From the NCBI GenBank assembly GCA_016218905.1, contig JACRCS010001014.1, forward strand, positions 1 to 10,633: DNA of 10,633 nt, given 5' to 3'. This DNA comes from Deltaproteobacteria bacterium (lineage in GTDB: Bacteria > Desulfobacterota_C > Deferrisomatia > Deferrisomatales > JACRMM01). Numbering within the stretch: the first letter of the stretch is position 1; the number at the start of each line of letters is the position of its first letter. Under the pieces are notes generated by a model that worked only from the letters and a program-made list of their open reading frames with translations, was not told where the DNA came from and searched no databases. The position numbers were made by a program, and so were the translations under genes. Positions 6,698 to 10,633 of the stretch are shown piece by piece.

Positions 6698-7555
6698 ATG
6701 CACCGAGGAGAGGCAGTGAGCGCAGAAGCGATTCGTCCACTGGGGAGCATGAGGGAGCAGGCCATCGAGAGGTACCGCATCCAGCGGGAGCCCTTCTACG
6801 TGCCCATCGCGGACGAAGTGAAGGTCTTCCGGGCGGCTTACGAGCTCAAGCTTCCGGTAATGCTCAAGGGGCCGACGGGGTGTGGGAAGACCCGTTTCCT
6901 CGAGTACATGGCCTGGAAGCTCTCGCTTCCCCTGGTGACGATCGCGTGCCACGAGGACCTGACGGCGTCGGACCTGGTGGGGCGGTTCCTCCTGAAGGGC
7001 GACGAGACCCAGTGGTCCGACGGACCCCTCAGCCTGGCGGTGAAGCACGGCGCCCTGTGCTACCTCGACGAGGTGGTGGAGGCCCGCAAGGACACCACGG
7101 TGGTGATCCACCCCCTCACCGATGATCGCAGGGTGCTGCCCCAGGAGAAGCGGGGCGTGATCCTCGAGGCCCATCCCGACTTCTTCCTTACGATCTCCTA
7201 CAATCCCGGGTACCAGAGCGTCACGAAGGAGCTCAAACAGTCCACTCGACAACGGTTCCTGGCACTGGAGTTCTCCTATCCTCCGGCGGAGAAGGAGATC
7301 TCTATCGTCGCCACTGAGGGAGGGGTCGACGAGGACACGGCCACCCGGCTCACGCGCTTGGGAGAGATGGTGCGCAATCTTCGGCAGCACGGGCTCGAGG
7401 AGGGCGTCAGCACGAGGCTCCTCGTCTACGCAGCAAAGCTCATCGCCAAGGGGTTCTCCCCCTCCGCCGCCTGTGAGGTGGCCATTACGCGCGCCATGAC
7501 CGACGACCCGGAGATGCAGAGTGCCATCGCCGATCTCGTCAGCGGGGTCTTCTGA
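6698..7555 (+). CDS. CbbQ/NirQ/NorQ-type AAA+ ATPase (MoxR group)
   Basis: This AAA+ ATPase of 285 residues works with a VWA-domain partner to activate or remodel metalloenzymes (for example Rubisco with CbbQO, or nitric oxide reductase with NorQD). Visible are Walker A GPTGCGKT (58-65), Walker B ALCYLDEV (119-126, Asp124-Glu125), sensor-1 SYNP (167-170), and STRQRF with candidate arginine fingers at 184/186. Family hallmarks include [17 protein letters not shown] and the [10 protein letters not shown] stretch. The ATG at 6698 has GAGGAG upstream; an in-frame GTG at 6716 is an alternative start with its own GAGGAG. The gene follows the Sec-GTPase by 96 bases and ends 6 bases before the VWA gene. 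No Rubisco or NOR genes are in the window, so it is not named cbbQ or norQ. Confidence 0.92.
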   Translation: MHRGEAVSAEAIRPLGSMREQAIERYRIQREPFYVPIADEVKVFRAAYELKLPVMLKGPTGCGKTRFLEYMAWKLSLPLVTIACHEDLTASDLVGRFLLKGDETQWSDGPLSLAVKHGALCYLDEVVEARKDTTVVIHPLTDDRRVLPQEKRGVILEAHPDFFLTISYNPGYQSVTKELKQSTRQRFLALEFSYPPAEKEISIVATEGGVDEDTATRLTRLGEMVRNLRQHGLEEGVSTRLLVYAAKLIAKGFSPSAACEVAITRAMTDDPEMQSAIADLVSGVF

Positions 7556-7561
7556 GGAGGC

Positions 7562-9940
7562 ATGGAGCCAGAAAAAGGCAAAGCACTCCTGCGCATCATT
7601 CAGGGCGGAGCACCGGCACCGAAGGGGGTCCGTGACTTCCTTGCCGCCCACCGGCGGCCTCTGCCGCGAAGGAGCACCCAGGGCGTTCAGGCCTTCCTCG
7701 GGGCGCACCCCGAGGTCCTCGGGAGGCTTCCCCGGGGCACCCACGAGGCCTACGTACGGATCTGCGCCATGGCCGGGCACTTGAGATCCAGGGAGGGGAC
7801 GACGTTCTGGATCCAGACGCTCCAGGAGTTCGAGCGCCTCGCGGGCCATCCCCTTCGCCGAGCCATCCTCCGGGGAGCGGTGACCCTCAGTTCTCGCAAC
7901 TGGGCCATGGTGCAGCCTTTCTTTCGGGCCGTGCACTCGCTGCCCCCTACCGAGGAGACGCTGGAGGAGTGGATCCTCCTCGCGCTGCACCTGACGGACT
8001 GGGATATGGACGCGGGGCTGACGTTTCTCAAAGAAACGCCCCAGGCCGTGGAGGCCGTTGGGGTCGACGATCTCTTCCTCTGGGGAGAGCTGGCGGTGCA
8101 GGCGGTGCAGGCGGAGCGCCGGGTGGCCAAAGCCGTTCGCGCCTATTTGGAAGAGGCGGTCGCGAAGCCGCTCGGCACGCCGCTCTCCCGCTGGAGGGCG
8201 TGGCTTCACCAAGCGGTCAGGGTCGCGCGAGCCTCGGAGTCGGCGTCGGAGCAGTTCGTGCGCCGGGGGACCCGGGTCTGCGCCCTCCTGCGAGATGAGG
8301 AGGTGGACCGCTGGGTGACCGCGGGGCTCGCCGAGGGCACCACGGAGGACGCCCTCCTCGGGTACTTTGGCGGCACCCACCAGGGGGCGCTCGAGGCGAG
8401 AGACGAGTTGCGCTCCGGCGTGACCCTGGACCAACGGGCCAGCTCCCTGGTGCTGCTTTGCGAGGCCTTCCTGGGGCGGCCCGTGGCCATCCGCTCCAAC
8501 GCGTCACTGGCCGGGGTGCGAGGTTTCGCCGGCGGCGCGACCACGGACGGCCGATCGATCTACCTCCCGCCCGTCCTGCCCAGCGCCGAGCTGTTCAAGC
8601 TGTCCGCTCTGCATCAGACCAGCCTGCTCGGCTGGTGGGAGTGGTGCGAGCATGCGGGAGCGAGGGCCGGTTCCAATGCAGAGATCCACCGAAGGGCAGA
8701 CCAGATCCTCCTCCAGCGGCTGCCGGGCCTGCTTTCCGACATGGGCCGCTGGGGAGAAGGGCAGCTCCCCGCCTCTTACCCCGCGTCTCTCCCGCAGGAA
8801 TTCCACGGGCGTCTCCCCTGGTGGGGGGACCTCCTCCCGCATCTGCTCCATGACACCCGGGACACGATCGAGCGTCTCGCCCGGAAGGCGAGCGCGCAGT
8901 CGGAGCTTCCCCAGGCGACCGCCGAAGCCCTCGTCGCGTCCCTGATGTCCCACGGGCGCCGAGACGAGGAGGCGTTGTGGAACAAGCTTCAGGAGGTGCT
9001 GGATAGCTCCTGCTCCGCGTCTCTCGACCCCGAAGAGCTCGAGGAAGGGTTTCGGACCTTCTTCTATCGAGAGTGGGACGAGGGTCTCCACGACTTCAAG
9101 GTGGATTGGAGCTTGGTGCGCCGGCGCGTTGCCGGGGAGGAGCCGAACCGCTTCGTGGAGCAGACCCGAGATCGGCTGCAGGGTTTGATCACCCTGATCC
9201 GCCGACAGTTTTCGAGGCTCAAGCCGGAGAGCCTCAGGAAGCTCAGGGCCCAGGAAATCGGTGACGAGCTGGACCTGGAAGCCCTGGTGCCCGCCCTGGT
9301 GGACCGGCGATCCGCCGGGCTCCTCTCCGACAAGGTCTACATCCGCCGGGACAAGAGGACCCGAGACGTCGCGGTGCTCTTCCTCTTGGACATGAGCGCG
9401 TCGACCGAAGAAAAGGTCTCCGGCAAGCGGGTCATCGATGTCCAAAAGGAAGCCATGGTGCTGATGGCGGAGGCCCTGGACTCCTTGGGCGATCCCTTCG
9501 CCATCTTCGGCTTCACGTCGGAGGGCCGGTTTCGGGTGGATCTCTTCCGGGTCAAGGGTTTCGAGGAGGCCTACGGGGAAAGGGTTCAGCACCGGCTCGG
9601 CAACCTGGAGCCCAGGCACTACACTCGTCTCGGGGCGGTGCTCCGCCACGGGACTCACGAGCTCGACGGAATTGGGGCGCTCGTGAAGCTCATGGTTGTC
9701 TTGACGGACGGGCGCCCCTACGATACCGAGTATGGCCATCTGAGCTACGCTGTGGCGGACACGAAGAAGGCTCTCCAGGAAGCGCGACGGCACGGCGTGC
9801 ACCCCTTCATCATCACCTCCGACAAGCGGGGGGCGGGCTACCTGCGCCGCATCTGCCCCCAGACCCAGAGCATCATCGTGCCCCGGGTCGAGAGCCTCCC
9901 CATGCTCCTCCCCGCGATGTATCGGAGGCTGACCACGTAG
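7562..9940 (+). CDS. CbbO/NorD-type VWA-domain protein, partner of the AAA+ ATPase
   Basis: This 792-residue protein has a C-terminal von Willebrand factor A domain with an intact MIDAS: DMSAS (610-614), a Thr in HYTRLGAVLR near residue 690, and TDG (715-717). The preceding part of roughly 600 residues is a long mostly helical region, consistent with CbbO/NorD organisation; the length is close to CbbO and longer than typical NorD. In known systems this subunit binds the target enzyme through the MIDAS and links it to the AAA+ ring. The start ATG at 7562 is preceded by GAGGAGG, which overlaps the TGA of the ATPase gene, so the two are translationally linked. The stop is TAG at 9938-9940. It is presumably cytoplasmic, since no signal peptide is seen. 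The target is unknown; neighbouring G3E GTPases and selenoproteins suggest a metalloenzyme (inference). Confidence 0.9.
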   Translation: MEPEKGKALLRIIQGGAPAPKGVRDFLAAHRRPLPRRSTQGVQAFLGAHPEVLGRLPRGTHEAYVRICAMAGHLRSREGTTFWIQTLQEFERLAGHPLRRAILRGAVTLSSRNWAMVQPFFRAVHSLPPTEETLEEWILLALHLTDWDMDAGLTFLKETPQAVEAVGVDDLFLWGELAVQAVQAERRVAKAVRAYLEEAVAKPLGTPLSRWRAWLHQAVRVARASESASEQFVRRGTRVCALLRDEEVDRWVTAGLAEGTTEDALLGYFGGTHQGALEARDELRSGVTLDQRASSLVLLCEAFLGRPVAIRSNASLAGVRGFAGGATTDGRSIYLPPVLPSAELFKLSALHQTSLLGWWEWCEHAGARAGSNAEIHRRADQILLQRLPGLLSDMGRWGEGQLPASYPASLPQEFHGRLPWWGDLLPHLLHDTRDTIERLARKASAQSELPQATAEALVASLMSHGRRDEEALWNKLQEVLDSSCSASLDPEELEEGFRTFFYREWDEGLHDFKVDWSLVRRRVAGEEPNRFVEQTRDRLQGLITLIRRQFSRLKPESLRKLRAQEIGDELDLEALVPALVDRRSAGLLSDKVYIRRDKRTRDVAVLFLLDMSASTEEKVSGKRVIDVQKEAMVLMAEALDSLGDPFAIFGFTSEGRFRVDLFRVKGFEEAYGERVQHRLGNLEPRHYTRLGAVLRHGTHELDGIGALVKLMVVLTDGRPYDTEYGHLSYAVADTKKALQEARRHGVHPFIITSDKRGAGYLRRICPQTQSIIVPRVESLPMLLPAMYRRLTT

Positions 9941-10001
9941 GCCCGTCGTCTCTCCCCGGGAAGCGTTCCGAGAGAGCGTCGGATCAAAGGAGACCGCGCG
10001 C

Positions 10002-10499
10002 ATGTCGATCGTCGTAAAGGGAATTCTCGGGCGGGAGTTCTCGATCCCGGAGGATCGCTCCTACGTCCCCGAAGAGGGGCTCTGGGTAAAGGAGCGCCCG
10101 GACGGGCGCCTCGCCGCGGGCCTGACGGAGCCGGCCGTGCTCCTGGCGGGCGGGATTCGCGACGTAGAGCCCCTGGTCGAGGAGGGAGCGAGGGTCGAGG
10201 CCGGGCAGACGGTCTGCCTGGTCCTGACCGGCAAGCTCAAGTACCTCTCGTCTCCCCTGGCCGGCACCGTGGCCTTCGCCGGCGCGGGCGCCGAGACGGC
10301 GAACGCACCTTACGAAACACCGCTCTTCTTCCTCTCGACGCGCCCGGCGGACCGGGCCCCTCTCGCGGACGCCGCCGCCTATGCGGCGTTCCTCGCCCGC
10401 TCCGAGGGGGCGAAGAACCCGGGCGGCGCGACCGGCGGGGGCTCCGCGACGTGCAAGGCCGTCTACGGTGGGCTGAGGAGTCAGACGTTGCCGAAGTGA
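10002..10499 (+). CDS. GcvH-like (lipoyl/biotinyl-fold) small protein
   Basis: This 165-residue protein resembles glycine cleavage H protein. Residues about 14-35 (FSIPEDRSYVPEEGLWVKERPD) match the GcvH N-terminal strand region with its H-x-W-like segment. Residues 40-92 follow the barrel pattern (GLTEPAVLLAGGI, then VEEGARVEAGQTVCLV, then SSPLAGTV). The carrier lysine would be Lys78 or Lys80 in LTGKLKYL, where ordinary GcvH has an ES-V-K-A hairpin; the match is imperfect and lipoylation is not certain. After residue 110 comes a tail with a Gly-rich linker and one Cys (Cys151), absent from classical GcvH (about 125-130 residues). GGAG lies about 10 bases upstream of the ATG. It sits 61 bases after the VWA gene and 48 bases before the final gene. 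No P-, T- or L-protein genes are present, so a role outside glycine cleavage is likely. Confidence 0.75.
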   Translation: MSIVVKGILGREFSIPEDRSYVPEEGLWVKERPDGRLAAGLTEPAVLLAGGIRDVEPLVEEGARVEAGQTVCLVLTGKLKYLSSPLAGTVAFAGAGAETANAPYETPLFFLSTRPADRAPLADAAAYAAFLARSEGAKNPGGATGGGSATCKAVYGGLRSQTLPK

Positions 10500-10504
10500 T
10501 CGGG

Positions 10505-10519
10505 CGGGCGAGTCGCCCG
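10505..10519 (+). repeat. Short intergenic hairpin
   Basis: CGGGCG (10505-10510), loop AGT, CGCCCG (10514-10519) form a perfect 6-bp stem between the GcvH-like gene and the last gene. There is no U-tract. It may stabilise or separate the two reading units. It lies too close to the TGA at 10497-10499 to act as a normal SECIS for that codon. Confidence 0.4.
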
Positions 10520-10547
10520 TCCGCGCAGCGGGCAGGGAGGTTGCGAG

Positions 10548-10633
10548 ATGGCGCTGGTCCTGCAGGTGGTCTCCAAGGGCTCGAACTGCGCCCTGTGACT
10601 CTACGCCGTCGAGGCCACCCGGGAGGTGGCGCG
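10548..10633 (+). CDS. N-terminus of a probable C-x-x-Sec selenoprotein, truncated by the right edge
   Basis: An ATG at 10548 with GGGAGG 6 to 7 bases upstream starts a frame encoding MALVLQVVSKGSN, then C14-A-L-U17, then LYAVEATREVA to the window edge. UGA 10596-10598 lies three codons after a Cys, giving C-x-x-U, a common selenoprotein redox motif. The reading continues with ordinary-looking residues (LYAVEATREV, helix-like) and a SECIS-like hairpin follows. If UGA were stop, only a 16-residue peptide would be made despite the good ribosome-binding site. The family is not identified; only 28 codons are visible. Translation as Sec is inferred from motif, hairpin and the second Sec candidate in the same operon. 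Confidence 0.65.
10614..10630 (+). promoter_or_regulatory. SECIS-like hairpin after the UGA of the last gene
   Basis: GCCACC (10614-10619) pairs perfectly with GGUGGC (10625-10630) around the loop CGGGA. G is in the second loop position, as expected for bacterial SECIS elements. The loop begins 21 bases after UGA 10596-10598, almost the same spacing as in the Sec-GTPase (20 bases). The lower stem cannot be judged because the window ends 3 bases later. Confidence 0.6.

Noticed and set aside
5912..8434. Very long minus-strand open frame (840 codons) and another at 8504-10003
   Set aside because: These lie antisense to well-supported genes with conserved motifs and arise from GC-rich codon bias; their translations are Arg/Gly/His-rich with no recognisable domain.
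10497..10499. TGA ending the GcvH-like gene as a third selenocysteine codon, fusing it in frame to the last gene
   Set aside because: The frame is open through to 10548, but the next gene has its own strong ribosome-binding site. The residues between (Arg/Gly-rich) look non-coding, and the nearby hairpin loop is only about 11 bases after the TGA, too close for a normal SECIS.

Overview
The window is GC-rich and densely coding. It suggests an anaerobic, corrinoid-using, selenocysteine-decoding bacterium, possibly a Desulfobacterota/Deltaproteobacteria-like lineage. That placement is inferred from gene content only; no phylogenetic marker is present. No mobile element, CRISPR array, rRNA or tRNA was recognised.

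Left part, minus strand (1-2573): a cobalamin (corrin ring) biosynthesis operon read right to left. It begins with a small unrecognised CxxC protein, followed by uroporphyrinogen-III C-methyltransferase (SUMT), a CbiL/CobI-type C20-methyltransferase, and the N-terminal part of cobyrinic acid a,c-diamide synthase (CbiA), which runs off the left edge. Spacing is tight, with a 4-base GTGA overlap between the last two genes.

Middle (2574-3518): about 945 bases without a convincing gene, between the divergent operons. It contains several inverted repeats, including a nested hairpin in the leader of the plus-strand operon. Weak resemblances to cobalamin riboswitch segments were seen but are not secure.

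Right part, plus strand (3519-10633): an apparent operon. It encodes a UroD/MtaA/MtbA-family zinc methyltransferase, a short COG0523/CobW-like G3E GTPase, a 174-residue His/Cys-containing protein of unknown function, a second short G3E GTPase, a CbbQ/NorQ-type AAA+ ATPase with its CbbO/NorD-type VWA partner, a GcvH-like small protein, and the start of another gene.

The main discovery is that the second G3E GTPase looks broken only if UGA is read as stop. An in-frame UGA falls exactly where the first Cys of the metal-binding GGCxxC motif belongs. The frame continues through the remaining GTPase motifs, and a SECIS-like hairpin follows the UGA. The last gene likewise starts with a C-x-x-UGA motif followed by a perfect 6-bp hairpin with a G-containing loop at almost the same distance. 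Two probable selenoproteins thus sit in one operon with metallochaperone GTPases and an AAA+/VWA enzyme-activation pair. I infer a cofactor or metal maturation system serving a corrinoid/methyl-transfer or other metalloenzyme. The actual client is not visible in the window.
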